This document shows positions 10,519 to 23,376 of a stretch of DNA of 64,000 bases, piece by piece. Position numbers and translations under genes: made by a program. The notes beneath the pieces are model-generated. The model made no database searches, was not told the DNA's origin, and worked only from the letters and a program-made list of their open reading frames with translations. Where the stretch lies: the NCBI GenBank assembly GCA_936440205.1, contig OW387146.1:47296426-47360425 (forward strand), written 5' to 3'. This stretch comes from Lepidonotus clava. Its lineage: Eukaryota; Annelida; Polychaeta; Phyllodocida; Polynoidae. Numbering within the stretch: position 1 is the stretch's first letter; the number at the start of each line of letters is the position of its first letter.

Positions 10519-11129
10519 AATAATAAGACTCATTGAGAAGGAGTGTTCTGTACAATATGTAGAGAAAATATCGATAGACATTTACAAAAATACAAGGATG
10601 TGTTTCACAACACTTGCTGGGGTTTTCTTTGACAAGTGACACCGTCACTTAGCATAGAATTTCTTACAATTTCTTCTCATAATTTCTGTTTAAGTGTCTT
10701 TTCGTTTGCTAGTTCTAAACTTCAGTCTCACATGCATTACTTTTTCCAAAAGAGTTACGTTGTACATATGCGTGTGTAATTTTTTGCCCAGGGAAATCTA
10801 TTGATCCCCTCAAAGATTAGTTACAATGTAAAAGTGGGTACTCTAAATTGAAGAAAACCAAGACAGAGTATATCGTCTCTTAGCAACTAGATATACGAAA
10901 TCTGATAAAGAAAAGTCAGGTCCATGATGTTCTTTACAGTCTCTGAGGGCAAGTTCCAGCACCTCATCACTTCGCGTCCGTTCCTCATTAGTCTGTTCTT
11001 TCAGCATCTTGAGCACCCAACCCTCGATAGGAGGATCCTGTGATTTAGAGGGTGCTATCCTGTCTCGTAGGGAACAGGGGTACTAGGTTATATACTGACT
11101 AGGACACAAGACCAAGGGTAAGATAAAGG
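10519..11129. other. Unassigned DNA between repeat copy A and the 3' reading frames
   Basis: I see no coding potential and no repeat ends here. If copy A is an LTR of the - strand element, this would be its 3' noncoding region, but no clear purine-rich tract abuts copy A. Confidence 0.4.
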
Positions 11130-12014
11130 TCACCCAGTGATCAGACAGTCAGGTGACATGTTACGGGCATCGTTGTTCTTAATCAGGTGTAAGTGGCCAT
11201 GGGTGGAAATGAGCCCTATGTAACAAGAAAAGTTGCACAGTCGGAAAGACTGTGCAGCAGGGCATACACTTAAACACACTAATTGTATGGCACATATCCA
11301 TGTGGTGCACCAATCTGGCGCCATACCTGTAACGCCGATGACACACTGTACAGGCAATTCTATGGTTCATCCTCCAGGTTTCTGCTGGTGACAGCGTATC
11401 TCCAATGGGAACTGCGCATATCATGCCCGGCGGTGGTGGAGTTGGCGACGGCTGCAGCCCAAGGACTCCCTTGCTCGTCCTGCACGAGGAATGGTTGCAC
11501 GAGGGATGGTTGTTGTGGGGGGCATGGGCCGCGGTGCCCGGAAGGCTGTCCGATTAGCCGTCGTCGCCTGAGTGGTCATCGGGCCCTGGCGGTACCGTGA
11601 TGGAATTGTGTTCTGTGGCGGGGTCGCTGTGAAGGAGCTAGGCGACCCCCTCTGGACACCCTGATGTAAAGGTGTTGAAGTTGCCCACTGGTTCTGTCTC
11701 ACTGGATTAACATTTTGGAAAACGGTCCTGGTAAATGCAGGCAGAACAGGATTCGTTGGCATCGTGCCGCAGGCAGCGCTTGTACTCAGGGAGGGTACAG
11801 CTGGGTAGGGAGTTGCAGTGGCCTCCCTCTGCACCTCAGTTGGTTGAATAGTCTGCCCCACAGGATGGAGTGGGGCACCAAGTAGGGCACAGATTGACAC
11901 GTCTGCATCTCCAGCAGTTGTAGAATTCAAAGAAGGTGAGGCCGAGTTATGGGATGAATGTTCATTCATGAGTAGAGATGTCATCGTAGCTCTACAACGA
12001 AGTGTGGCATACAA
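11130..12014 (-). pseudogene. 3' reading frames of the LTR fossil: Ser/Thr/Pro-rich and C2H2-like
   Basis: A Ser/Thr/Pro-rich stretch (about 12014-11421) is followed by an overlapping frame (about 11424-11179) with two C2H2-like patterns, CTVCHRRYRYGARLVHHMDM and FKCMPCCTVF, each followed by spaced histidines. The pairing with the Gypsy-type gag-pol on the same strand suggests an accessory product, but it could be an unrelated older insertion. Treated as part of a fossil element. Confidence 0.45.
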
Positions 12015-12309
12015 CCACAGTCTGATCAGGGTTAGGACTTAAGGGCAAATTCGAAACGTTATCTTGGGATGAGTGTATTATGGGATGTGGTTGTGTATGA
12101 GACGTGTTGTAGCCACTATCTATATCAGGACTCGATTGGTAGCAACTCCAGCCTACTATGTGAAGTGGGCTGAGTCTGTCTGATGAATGACTACCCAAAG
12201 TCAGAGGGTGGGTTCATATACTTCCTAATGGGTACTGGGAAGCCATGGGCCATGCAAACGACCCTAACCTTGATTCTTTTAGTAGTGGAGATCTTTTCCC
12301 TACCTAAGG

Positions 12310-12978
12310 CTAAAGGTATAACAAGTGAATCTTAATTTCTGTGTCACCCGGTGTAATAACCATCATTTGGATACCCCAATGAATTCTTAATATGGCTTTT
12401 GTCAGTTTAGTCTTTAGTTCACAAGATGAAATGATGGGTCCCATATGTGTAAATGTACAATCCCCAGTAAAATCAATTCTTGTTAGGAAAACAGCTGCAG
12501 AGTAGTGGTCATTTGGCATGACCACCTGTAGATACAATCCATCTTTAAGTTCTTCCCTGTAAATTTTACAAATGATTAAAGTGGCAAAAGTTATTGCCAT
12601 TATAGCAAACATTAGCATCAAAATCAAACCAGAGATATTGTTATGTGCTTCAAGTACTAATGGATTCGAGATTTCCGCTGCCGAAGCAGGTTGTGGATTT
12701 GGTAATGCCAGAGCAATCAATGCTGATATGTATTTAGGCCAGATTACGTATAGGATGAACAGAAATGCAAGTACAGCCAAAAATGAAATACAAACTGTCC
12801 AAGTTTGTTTTCCCCACTGAACAATGTCACTAAGCCACTGGTTCATGACTGGACTTTTGGGTTTGAATGCGTCTTCCTGAATCTTTCCTGCCAAAGACTT
12901 CAGGTCGATCAAAGGTTGATTAGTTCCCAAATTTTGTAAAATTTGTTCGTGTCTGGAATCGGATTCGGAACTCGCCAT
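12310..12978 (-). pseudogene. Reading frame with two transmembrane segments in the LTR fossil
   Basis: It encodes about 222 residues. Residues ~60-90 (VCISFLAVLAFLFILYVIW) and ~115-137 (ISGLILMLMFAIMAITFATL) are strongly hydrophobic, with a polar N-terminus and a mixed C-terminal half. There is no signal peptide and no recognisable envelope motif. Its place downstream of pol on the same strand is where LTR elements carry an extra, sometimes envelope-like, frame. I do not assign a function. Confidence 0.45.
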
Positions 12979-15100
12979 GGTTCCATACCTATTGCTGCTT
13001 TAAGTTTACTTGAAAGATTAAATGCCATTAAGAAAGCATCATTAACAGGAAATCTAACAGTTATATCTGTCATCGTCCGTGCGCATCCCTTCAGTTGATA
13101 TGGGAATCACAGATCTGATGATTGAAGCGAGCACTGCCAACCCAATTTTACCACTGCAAAGTGATGTATGTAAAGTGTTTCAGGTTTTCTATTTTTACAT
13201 ATTATGTCTGCTTTTTTGCTGTTACTAACGGCCAATCTGGCCAGGGGGCCGTCGACATGGAGGGCTGGTCCACACCAAGCTGGCCAAGTCTCCAGGTGTG
13301 TCGGGGCTTTCCCCAGCCGATGTCCATGGGGCCAGGTCTACTGAGCCCTGCGGGGAGGCTGTCACCACTGTCCTGTGTAAAGATGATTGTTCCTCTAACA
13401 AGCAGGAAATGGTCGTATTATCCCCGATTAGTCCTGCGACCAGCCATTCGCTGTCCACCAGCAACTCCACTGGTCACAAGCATGAAGAGATTCCTACACT
13501 CGCTTTACCTCAAGATAGACAGGAAACACACCATTATGCAGATGACTGTCAGAAATCACCAAGTCTGGCCACCAGCATGGAGCGCAGAGATGTCTCCAGT
13601 CCTTCCGGAAACACCAACAACTTTACTGGTGGCAATTTTAGAGATCCATCCAGCGTTGATTGTCACGGACACAACACACCCTTAATGGATGAGATAGGTG
13701 ACAAAACTGCAACTCCACAGCACGTAGTCGAGACGATGGACACAGAGGTGTCAAGGTGCGCTGACCCTGTGTTGTAACATCCGATACTGTTCAAGGCGTT
13801 AACTGATCCATTGTCACCTGATCCAGTGTCACTGAGTCTCGCCACAAACCATGATGACGTATGGCGTAACCTATGTAGAGAGATGGACATAGGTCCTCCC
13901 CCTTAATAGAAGGAAGTCCAGGGCAACTGACTCAGTCAACATAGTAAGTATCTCTTGCAAAGAGGTGTCAGCAAATGTAAGGGATTCATAATATGGAGAG
14001 AGTTAATGTTTGATCCGCTTCAAGTAGGTCTCTTAAGGACAATCGGGCCATTATAGAACTACCATTGAGATTTGTTTAAAACTTTACACAGTGAAAGTTA
14101 CACCTATATAGGTATCAAAAATGAAAAAATATTGATAGGTCACCACAGAAAATTTTCAGCTACAGCAGTTTATTCATATGATAATTATTCAAAAAATGCT
14201 TCAGAAAATGAATTTTGAAATTTTATTTTATTTGCTTACTATTTTGATAGAACTGATATGACAATCAGTCTAAGGTTTTATTTAAATGTGTTCATGTGTA
14301 CTCAAGTGAGAAAGAACGACTTTTGTAAAATTTGATGGTGTAATATATAGTTTTAATAGGAGAATATGCAAAATAAACTATTTAAAAAATAGGGAAATTA
14401 TAAAATAAAGTGTCATACAAAAAAATTGAACATTGAAAATTGCTCTAAAAGTTAATATGACATGCATATGGATGTAGGCTATCATATCCAGCCAAAAAAA
14501 CAGGGGGTCACCGTACTAATTTGGCCAGCAGAGATGAATATCCATTAAAAAACCAAAAAATGGCTTTAAAAAGCTATTTATTTGTTTTTCCATAAATTCA
14601 ATGAAATGTTTATTTTAAAAGTATTTTGACAATTCTATGTTATTGCTGAGACCCTTACAATAATTTGGATGTATAATATGCCTTTGTACACCCTATATTA
14701 AAAGAATGACAAAACAAAATGTAATTTTTGTTGCAAATCTTATTTTTCAGTATTTGCAAAGTTTTCTTAAAATTGGTCATGTTTCCCAATTTCTCCCCTG
14801 AAAACTATACCTTTTAGCCAATTTTCTATACTATTTATGAATTCTACATATATTATTGAGTATTTCTGCAAAATATATATTACATTGAGGCATTTTCATT
14901 TTTTGGATATTTGGGAAATGGCGCCATTGTCCTTAAATGTTTGGGTCGAACTGTCGGAAGGCATCAACTGTCTTTAATGCTAAAGTAGTCGGAAAACATC
15001 AACTATCAATTGTGTAGGACTATCGGAAGGTATCAATAGTCCTTTATGCTACAATAGTTGGAAAGCATCAACTATTAATTGTTCCGGTTCTTGTATCGTA
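12979..15100. other. Mostly noncoding, AT-rich stretch with short tandem repeats at its right end
   Basis: The 13.1-13.9 kb part is GC-richer and open on both strands in short frames of unclear meaning. 13.95-14.94 kb is AT-rich with no recognisable content. At about 14945-15085 there are four imperfect copies of a ~40 bp unit with the core TCGGAARGCATCAACT, spaced about 35-45 bp. These lie next to the end of the pol region and may be part of its 3' noncoding sequence. Confidence 0.5.
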
Positions 15101-15149
15101 AGTATAAGTCCTCAGGGTCAATTGATGGGTAGAAGTCAGATGCAGGAAC

Positions 15150-17370
15150 TCAACTCTTCCTTTTGACACCAACCCATTTGGTGAGGTATCTCACCTCTCC
15201 AGATGGCAAAGTCCTTTTCCCTGAGATGAACCTAATGCTGTAGTAATCTCCAGTGTCAGCATCAGGTGTAGTTATAGAAGAAGATGTGGGCACATCGGCA
15301 GCAGGCCGTAATCTGCCACCTTCGGTTGATCCACACCTCTCCTTATGTGTAATGTTAATGTCCGGTGTAGCATCTTGGGATCCAACTTTCCTGCATGAAT
15401 TATTAGAGGAATGCACATGATCCGACATCCTGTGGCTTAAGTCACTGGTTGGGTCGGATTTACCAACCTGTACTGCTTGCACCTTAGCGGCTCCCTGATC
15501 CATAGTGGCATGGTCAGCAGGGAAATTTGCCACCTTTTTGGTGAATTTTACTACTGGTATATGTGCCTCAGAAGAGGGTTTTGATGAGATAGGCAATGGT
15601 GCGCGCCCCTCTGGGGTGACCCTAGGAATATCAAACTGTACCTTTTTACTTTTGTTAATCCGTCGGGACACATTCCCCGTGTGACAATGTCCACGAGGGC
15701 CCTGAGCCAAAGCTTTGACTCTTTGGTCAGGCTGAGTATGGGAGGGTAATGCATCCTCTAGACCTGCAGGTGCCTTTACTTCAGTGATAGTTTTAGTCAC
15801 AGGTTCATTATCATGTTCATGGTCAGCATCAGATTGATTAAGATCCTGTATAGGAGCATTGACCGGACTCCAAGAATCATAAGCTCTTTTAAGTTTAGAA
15901 ACATTAACTAAATGGGGATTTTCTTTTTGGTTATGTATAGAAAGTAATCTCACTAAATGATCACCTTTTGTTTCAATCACTCTAAATGGACCCTTATATT
16001 TAGCAGAAAATTTGGATCGTCGGTTATCGGCACATGTAGGATCATAAATATGCACCAAATCGCCTACCTGTAGGTCCAATGGTTTAGCCTTTTTGTCCAG
16101 GTGTTCATGCATGTCTTTATTATATCGTTTGGTGACACGCTTTGCTGATTTGGTAAACATGTTAACTAATTTCATTGCTAAAGCATACTTTTCATTGTCT
16201 GTTTCAGGTGTTGCAACATTGATGGATATATCAGAAAGTCCCATAGAAACAGGTTCAAGGCCAAAAAGTAATTGATAGGGGAAAAAACCTGTACATGCAG
16301 AAATAGTTGAACGGACTGCCCACAAGGCAATTGGCAGCAGCTGTGGCCAGTCCTTGAGGTCCCGAGTAACATAACATGCGATCACATCCTCCAGGGTATG
16401 ATGTAACCTTTCCACCCTGGCATTGCCTGTAGGCATCCTACCAGAAGTGAAAGTATGATGACAGTTTAACATCTGAGTGACAGCCTTCAAGAATTTTGAT
16501 AGAACGACTGTCCTCTATCTGAAGGTATTCTAGAAACCCTTCCATACCTGGCAACTATACCAGTTAGGAAGGCAAATGCAGCTGTTGACCCAGTTGAGTC
16601 TTTAGTTGTAAATGCTTCTGGCCATCCCATGGCCAGGTCGATGAACGTCATAATATAGCGCGAACCATCCTTAGGTGTCAGAGGTCCTATAAAGTCACAG
16701 GCTACTACCTCCCAAGGACGAGTAGGCTCATCCCATGACCTTGCTAACGCTTTAGGATGGGGCACACGCTTCCTTAGTGAACAACTATCACAAGATCTCA
16801 CATAGTTAACAATGTCGCGATGCATATTTTTCCAGTAATATCTGTCTGTCACTTTAGCCTCTAGAGCGTTTGGTCCGACATGACCTCCTGAGAGAAAGTC
16901 GTCATGTAAGCGTGATAACACATGATACACTAATGTAACTAGTATTAGAATTTGTGGTTTTGGGCAATAAATATCATTAGATGTCTTCTTAGACTTAATG
17001 TTTTCAAAATGAAAAATAATTCCTGGTTTCATGATGTCAAGAAAATTTGCTTCAGCAACCACAGCCCAACTTGGTCTAGGTCTTCTGGTACAATTTGGTT
17101 TTTCAGGTACTGGTACAAAGTAACACACTCAGCGTCTTTCTTCTGATGTTTGCAGATACTTTCCAATGAGAGTGGGTCATTGGTATCGCCCTCAAGTGCC
17201 AGTGGCATTGGTTCGCCACCTACTGAAGGGAGAAACTCCTCTACATTTGGATCACCTGTTTGGGTGCGTGATAAGTAATCCGCTAGAAAGTGTGTCTTAC
17301 CTGCCTTGTAAATAATGTCAATGTCAAAAGCCAATAGATAAAGGCCCCATCTCCTGATTCTCGGAGTCGG
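15150..17370 (-). pseudogene. Gypsy-type integrase region (fossil)
   Basis: The order on the - strand is an HHCC-type zinc segment (HDDFLSGGHVGPNA ... VRSCDSC), the catalytic core (WEVVACDFIGPLTP and RMPTGNARVERLHHTL), then a GPY/F-like module (KFSAKYKGPFRVIE). A long hydrophilic tail ends in SGEVRYLTKWVGV, which faintly recalls a chromodomain. The family joins element cDNA to host DNA. It is part of the broken LTR element. Confidence 0.85.
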
Positions 17371-18490
17371 GCTCTTATTAGCATTTTGTCAAGAGTGTCA
17401 AAAGTGGTTTATGGTCAGTCACAACAATTATTTTATATCCTTGTACTATGTCTTCAAAACTGTGTAGTGCTTGTATCACTGCTAAAGCTTCTTTCTCAGA
17501 GACAGTATAATTACGTTTGAGATCGTTCAACACTGAACCCCAGAATGATATAGGGCGATAGAGTTCATCAATCTTGTGGCACAAAGCTGCGCCACCAGCT
17601 ACATCAGAAGAGTCTGTCAACAAGTAAAAGTCCATGCTAAAATTTGGATGAATCAAAATTTGATCTGTCGTAAAAGATCTTTTCAATGTAAACAATGCAT
17701 CGTCAGCTTCTTTAGTCCACTGAAATTTCCTTCCCTTACTGATAAAAGTCCTGTAATAGTTACAGAGTCCAAGAATGGCTTGAGTTGTTTTCACATTATG
17801 TGGTTTTCCAAAGTGGTGAATTTTAGTGATAATATGAGGTTGTGTTTTAAGTCCTTCTGCATTAATTGTATGGCCCAGGAAATCGATCTCATCCTTGCAC
17901 CAATCACACTTTTCAGGTTTAAGTTTCAAGTTTGCTTTAATAAGAGCATGTAGCACCAATTGCAAGCTAGCCAAATGTTCCTCAAATGTAGAATCATAGA
18001 TAATAATTTCATCAAGGTATGCCAAACAAACTCTCGGCACAAGCCCCCTTAGAGCAAGTGCTAAGATTCGGGTGAATTGCCAATGTGCCAAACGGTATCT
18101 TCGCATAATGAAGTAGACCCATTGGTGACTCAAAAGCTATGTAATGTCTTGATTGTTCATCAATACTGCATTGGTGATAACCAATTAAGAGATCCAAAGC
18201 AGACCAAATTGTTGGTTTTTTAGATGCCATATACAGAAACAAAGAACGCGCTGTAGGCATTGGGAAATTATCCTTATAGGTTATTGCATTCAATAGCCTC
18301 AAGTCAGTGCATAAACATGGCTTTCCGTTCTTCTTTTGAACAACAACTAATGGGCTTCTCCATGCCAATGAAGAAGGCTCTATAATACCAAGGTCTAAAA
18401 GTTGTTTGATTTGTTCCTCAGTTATGTCCATTTTTTGTGGTGAATACCTACACTTTCCCATTTCTTCCATAGAAAAAGCCAAAGCTGCTT
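17370..18490 (-). pseudogene. Gypsy-type reverse transcriptase and RNase H (fossil)
   Basis: RT blocks appear in order: LLDLGIIEPSSLAWRSPLVV, KPCLCTDLRLLNAITYKDNF, SALDLLIGYHQCSIDEQSR, IPFGTLA, and the YLDE-type active-site block followed by the GHTINAEG and LGLCNYYRTFI segments. The RNase H segments FYLLTDSSDVAGGAAL, NYTVSEKEALAVIQAL and VVTDHKPLLTLL follow. This is characteristic of Gypsy/Metaviridae. Broken. Confidence 0.9.
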
Positions 18491-19099
18491 TGTTTTTCTA
18501 TAACAGTCTACGAAGTTGTTCCTTTTGAACCTCAGTCAAGGAAGATTTTGACAGATTAATTGAGTCAATCAGCTCTCTATCTTTAACTTTAGTGTCATAA
18601 TTTTAATTAGCAGAACGCGTTGTTTCTGGGCAAATTTTGTCAATATTGGTTGAGGAGTATTGTTTTGGTTGAAAACTGCAGACACTTCAGAATTTTGAAT
18701 AGGGGGTATATAATAATCATCAGTAGCAAATGCTAACACAGTTGATCTTGAAAGCTTAACAGGAGAATATGTAGGATTCATGATTTTAATTTCAGCCATG
18801 CCAAACCTTTTCCAGCGAACGTGCAGCACTCCGCCAAGAGTGGTGTTGTCACAGCCGGTTCCAGGATCCGTGGTTGACCATCCGTCACATCCTTAACATT
18901 GCCGGGGATTATAACCTCACTAATGGGCATAATTTCCTCTGATCCCATGGGTGTAACAGTGTTATTCTGAAATAATGTTATTGTATTATCCTGGACTTTA
19001 ATATGAGCTTGAGTTGCCGCTAGAAAGTCAGGCCAATAACTATGTCATAGAAAAGGTCCGATAGAATTTGAAAGTTGAAATCAACTTCAACGTTAGCGA

Positions 19100-19430
19100 G
19101 TGTAAATCTAATTCACACGTCTGCAACAACTTTATTTTCAGAAGAGTCTCCCAATGTTATAGAACTTGAGGTTGGGAATGGTGTATGTAATATATTTTCT
19201 TTGGGAATTCGTTCCAAAATATCTTGTCTCATAAAACAGTGACTAGCTCCACTATTGATAATTGAATTAATTTGGACATTATTAAATAAGAGATCAATTG
19301 ATATTGGATCAACTTTAGAGTGGGTTTCTATTTGGGAAATATTTTTGTTGAGCTTGACTGAAAGATGATGGTCTATTAGTATGCAAAATAATTTGTAAGA
19401 ATCTGCGTGAATTTGTGTCATGGCCGTACC
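19100..19430 (-). pseudogene. Gypsy-type aspartic protease region (fossil)
   Basis: It follows gag directly. It contains a pepsin-like segment with a SGASHCFM block preceded by hydrophobic strands (IDLLFNNVQINSII), in the place where Metaviridae protease is expected. Part of the same broken element. The stretch 18490-19100 to its left is the protease-RT connection. Confidence 0.6.
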
Positions 19431-20631
19431 GTTGGTGGGCTACACACCACGGTGTTTCGTTCTTGGCTCTGGTCTGTCGTGCGTGGGTCCAGGTGTTCAG
19501 CCCCGGAAAGCATGTTTCCCGGCCAGGTGTTGCACGCACTGCCTGACCACGACTAAAGCCAGAACAGTTGTTATAATTAGCGCTGTTGTTGAAAGGTCTA
19601 CTGTTTCCCCTTGGAGGCATCCATTGTTGGCGGGAATTCTGAGTTGCAATCGCAGCCAGAATTGTATCAGTCATTTTTCTTAGTTCACAAACATTATCTG
19701 GAGTGCTGTCCCCTCCGGCCGCTGCTGGGGGTTTCAACATGCTTTCAGGCTCAGATGGTTGCAAAGCGGCCAGGGCCCTTTGGTGCCTGTCCACTAATTC
19801 CATCTTTGACACAATGCTAACTGCCTGCTCGAAGTTTGCAGGGTTTTGAATTGCCACCTCTATTGACATAGGAGCCTTTAGACCCCAAATATAGGTGGCA
19901 AGGAGGACACCTGCGTCCACCCCAGAACGAGCCTGCGCCTGTCGCAAAATTCCAGCAAACTGACTGTCAGTCTGATCCTTACCTTGTTTATAATTAAATA
20001 GATCTTGGTGCTTTTGCCAGGCTGCCCTAACATCTCCATAAATGTCTGTAAGACAAGCTTTTAATTTAGCATAAGTGTCTACATCAGTGGGATCTAATGA
20101 AGAAACCCAGTCGCGAGCTTGGGCCTTGAGTTGGTGTTTGGCCATCGCAAGCTTATTCGCTGCAGACCTTTCACGAAGGACTGCCAACGAATCAATTTTG
20201 TCAAAATAAGCATTAATAAATTCATTACTTTCTCCAGAAAAAGTGGGTAGTTTTAGAGCTGGTTATTTTGCTGCCATGTTTAAATTTTGTTGATTAACTG
20301 GTATTTTTGGGGGGATAGGTATATCCTGGGGAATCTGCCCAGCTGGTACGAGCTGGTCAGGTAGAGGATTGTCCTGTCATTGTGGTGAGAACGGATCCTG
20401 TTCGATTAAATCGTTCAGATTGTCTGCAGGTGTTTCCACAGACTTTGCAGCTATATGTATAGACGAGCCACTTTCGTTTCTAAGAATTGCAGGATCAGCT
20501 CCCTGACCCTGTTGTCCCTGAAGCCGTAAAGATAATGGCGATGATGAAGGATACCTAGACCACTTAATTAAGGTCCCAGCATTGCCCTTTGCCGAGGGCT
20601 CCCCTTTTGAATGTGGGAAGAGGATTCGCAA
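19420..20631 (-). pseudogene. Gypsy-type gag (fossil)
   Basis: The core segment resembles the Metaviridae capsid: KLPTFSGESNEFINAYF-type start, KAQARDWVSSLDPTDVDTY, LKACLTDIYGD, and FAGILRQAQARSGV. A Ser/Pro-rich, Asn-rich tail follows toward 19420. A hydrophilic N-terminal part lies at about 20631-20377. It is nucleic-acid binding and particle-forming in the family. Broken. Confidence 0.75.
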
Positions 20632-21466
20632 AACAGTTAATTATCAGAGGCTAGCCGAGAATCATCTGTCGGAAAGAGATCCTCGGCCCCTTGCTGACCT
20701 GAAGTTCCGGCTTTTCTGGGCCATGGAGGAAGCCTTCCGGCAACAGGACTTGCAGCTTGAAAAATAGGACCAAGTGTCCTACCTTCCGGTGATAGTAACT
20801 GTCTCACTTCTAGGACCGAGACACTAGTGCAAGAAGCAAAAGGGGAGTCAAACTGAACTGTTCGGCTGTCTCAATGCTGAGCAGGGGGACAAGCTGAGCG
20901 AAAACCAGGCAAGGTATGTTCTACCTCAGGAGGCCAACCAGTCCTCTCAGCTACTTCTTCAGCTGTGAATGCTTTTCTATGAATAGAGAAAGTTTTTAAA
21001 CGTGCAGATTCCAATTGGATCCCTGTGGTCCCTGTGAGTCCTTAATATAGAAGGGGGGAACCGTCCCAGACGGGTTATCAACTGGCTCTTCTTCCGAAAT
21101 AAACTGTGTGTGTGTGGAGGGACTGTGATAGATGTCTTCCTCAGAATCTGACCGACTGGACATCATAAAAGTCATTTTGAAGGAGCTGTGTTTATATATA
21201 AAAAGTTACAGAGAATTCTGTATAGATAAATTTATAATGTTCAATTGCTGTATGGATCAACAGAATGCAACGCCGTTCAGCTGTAACCTCTCACAGTCTC
21301 AGATAGCACCCCATACACCTAGACTCTTTCTCTTTAAGGAGAGGAGAAAGGTTTCCCCTCATCCTCTTGAAGCACACCTTTCACTCCCTATTATACTTAT
21401 GTTTGGCTCATTTGGTGAGGGATTTCGCTTCAAGAAAAAGAGGACATACATGCACCCCCTGGTAGT
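20632..21466. other. Leader-like DNA right of the gag region
   Basis: No gene is seen. A ~50 bp segment near 21316 (CCATACACCTAGACTCT) recurs inverted near 22845. Together they could be the ends of an inserted element of about 1.5 kb that contains the two hairpins. Short TG repeats lie at about 21107-21118. Confidence 0.4.
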
Positions 21467-21628
21467 ATTATAGGAAAACTACATGAGGATGTGGGATGCC
21501 CAAGAATACGAGCTGGGGATAAAAATTTATCCTGCACGAGCCCGAAGGGTGAGTGCAGGATAAATCTTTATTCCCAGTGAGTATTCTGGGGCATCCCATC
21601 ATCCGAATGTAGTTTTCCTTTTATTATA
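21467..21628. repeat. Hairpin MITE 1
   Basis: A nearly complete inverted repeat with ~75 bp arms meets at CCCGAAGGG. The ends read TATTATAGGAAAAC and its complement. It has the same end sequence as the hairpin at 22225, so both belong to one fold-back family. Confidence 0.85.
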
Positions 21629-22224
21629 CGTCAAATTTGATCAATAAAGCCCCAAAATTCCCTAAAATATACAGATATTCAAAGTGTGTGGTATCACAGA
21701 ATACTCAACGGGCTGCTTGCACGGCTGCACAGCACCGTGTGGTATGAAAAATACTCACTGAGCTTCTTGATCTGCTTCAGGTCGTAGTAAAACATGCAAA
21801 ATGGAAAAATAATGTGAATTCTTGTGAATCTAGTGTGCATGGGACATAGGAATATTATATACCAATGCCGAAATACATTATGAATACTAACTGGACACTG
21901 CCATTCAGTATTTTTGGTGTATTGGCACAGTGGGCAGTATTTGTGTATACTGCCCACCTTGCTTTACTGTGTAAAATGTTTTTCTCCTTATTTTGTGAAT
22001 TCTGAATGGATTTGCATGATTATTTTTTTAATTTCAGGTAAAATAATGCAGTCTAATTAAATGGAGACAGTGACAGAGTCCTAATTTTAGAGAAAATAAT
22101 GAATATTAGGGAAAACCGCTTGACACCAGTCAAAGTGTGTGCATAATCAATACATTGGAATACTGCCCACTTTGCTCCACTGGTAATTTCCTTTCGTTTT
22201 TGCTTATAACTTACAAAATATGGT

Positions 22225-22392
22225 ATATAATATAAGGAAAACTTACCTCGGTTGACAGTACAACCCTGTATACTCGGTGGGATGTCAGAAAAATTACTGC
22301 CCTCAGCCTAACGGCCTCGGGCAGTAATTTTTCGACACCCACCTCATATTCAGGGTTGTACTGTCAACCTCTGTATGTTTTCCTATAATAGC
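22225..22392. repeat. Hairpin MITE 2, same family as the 21.5 kb hairpin
   Basis: Arms of ~75-80 bp pair around CAGCCTAACGGCCT. The outer ends are TATAAGGAAAAC and GTTTTCCTATAATA. The arms contain TTGACAGTACAACCCTG and its complement. The interval 21629-22224 between the two hairpins is AT-rich with no gene. The interval 22393-22948 is unassigned. Confidence 0.85.
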
Positions 22393-22948
22393 TTTTTTTG
22401 TCATAGATTGAAAAAAAATATCATGTAAATCCGTTGTAAATTGCCAAAATTATAAAGTAAACAACGTCTGATGTTCCTCCGATGTTCGCCGGTCGCTGCG
22501 CGGCCTTCACCTTGGTCCCCTAGTGACGGACGTTGCTAGGCATTCTGTCACGGCTCTCGGCCAGTCCGCGCGGTACGAGAGACCTCAGGGAGAATGGTCC
22601 TGCAGTAGCCCTAGCAGCCCGTTTAGTATTCATCAGGGCCGTGCGGTATACTCTCACCAAAACCTTAGTACACTGAGATGATTGCGCGGGATGCTCACAC
22701 AGACGTATAATAAACATCAATACTAAACCTCTATGCCTCAAGAAGAAACCTCGCCTTACAAGCCTCATGTGAGATATAACAGGGAGAATCTTTGCTCCTT
22801 AAGAGGAAGAGGTTATACCTTCCTCATCCTCTTGAATAAGCAGAGTCTAGGTGTATGGAGTGCAGATAGGAAAAATAAATTGGCGTCCCAATAAACCTAT
22901 CCCTACCTCTAAAACACAGATCAGGAAATTGCTCACTTAGTACAATGC

Positions 22949-23376
22949 TGTAACACAGTGTGTCATTTTTACTATGAGTATGTAATTAATGAGAGCTATG
23001 CCACTGTTTGTGCCACTGACCGGAAACTGGCTGAACACATGATCCCTAGTAGAAGGGGTGGTGTGATCGTCGGCAACCCTGGGGATGGCGTGAGGTTTGG
23101 TCTGCTGACGTCAAGTTCTAAGAAACTATGGTCCGATCCCAGTCTTTGACGTCAGCAGACAAACAATAGCGTAACAAAACCATTGACACGTCTCCCCAGT
23201 GGCAGAACGGGCCGGGGTAGTCAGCGAGATAGAGAGACGGCAGAGAGACGGCAGACCAACTTGTTTCCGGGCAGTGGATTACGGTGGCTAGGCTCTGTAC
23301 CCCTGTTTACAGACCTAGCTTGATTGGAATAAACCTACAACTGTGAACTATCAGTGTTGTGTGCTACTTTGTAACA
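22949..23376 (+). mobile_element. Solo LTR, 428 bp, with target duplication
   Basis: It starts TGTAACAC and ends TTTGTAACA, with short inverted ends, and is flanked by ATGC (22945-22948 and 23377-23380). An AATAAA signal lies near 23328, about 50 bp before the end, where an LTR polyadenylation signal is expected. No internal region adjoins it, so it is a solo LTR left after recombination, inserted to the right of the Gypsy-type fossil. Confidence 0.8.

Noticed and set aside
13122-13777. Two overlapping + strand frames of 160-190 codons
   Set aside because: No motif, no splice context, and no similarity to anything else in the window. An opposite-strand frame is equally open.
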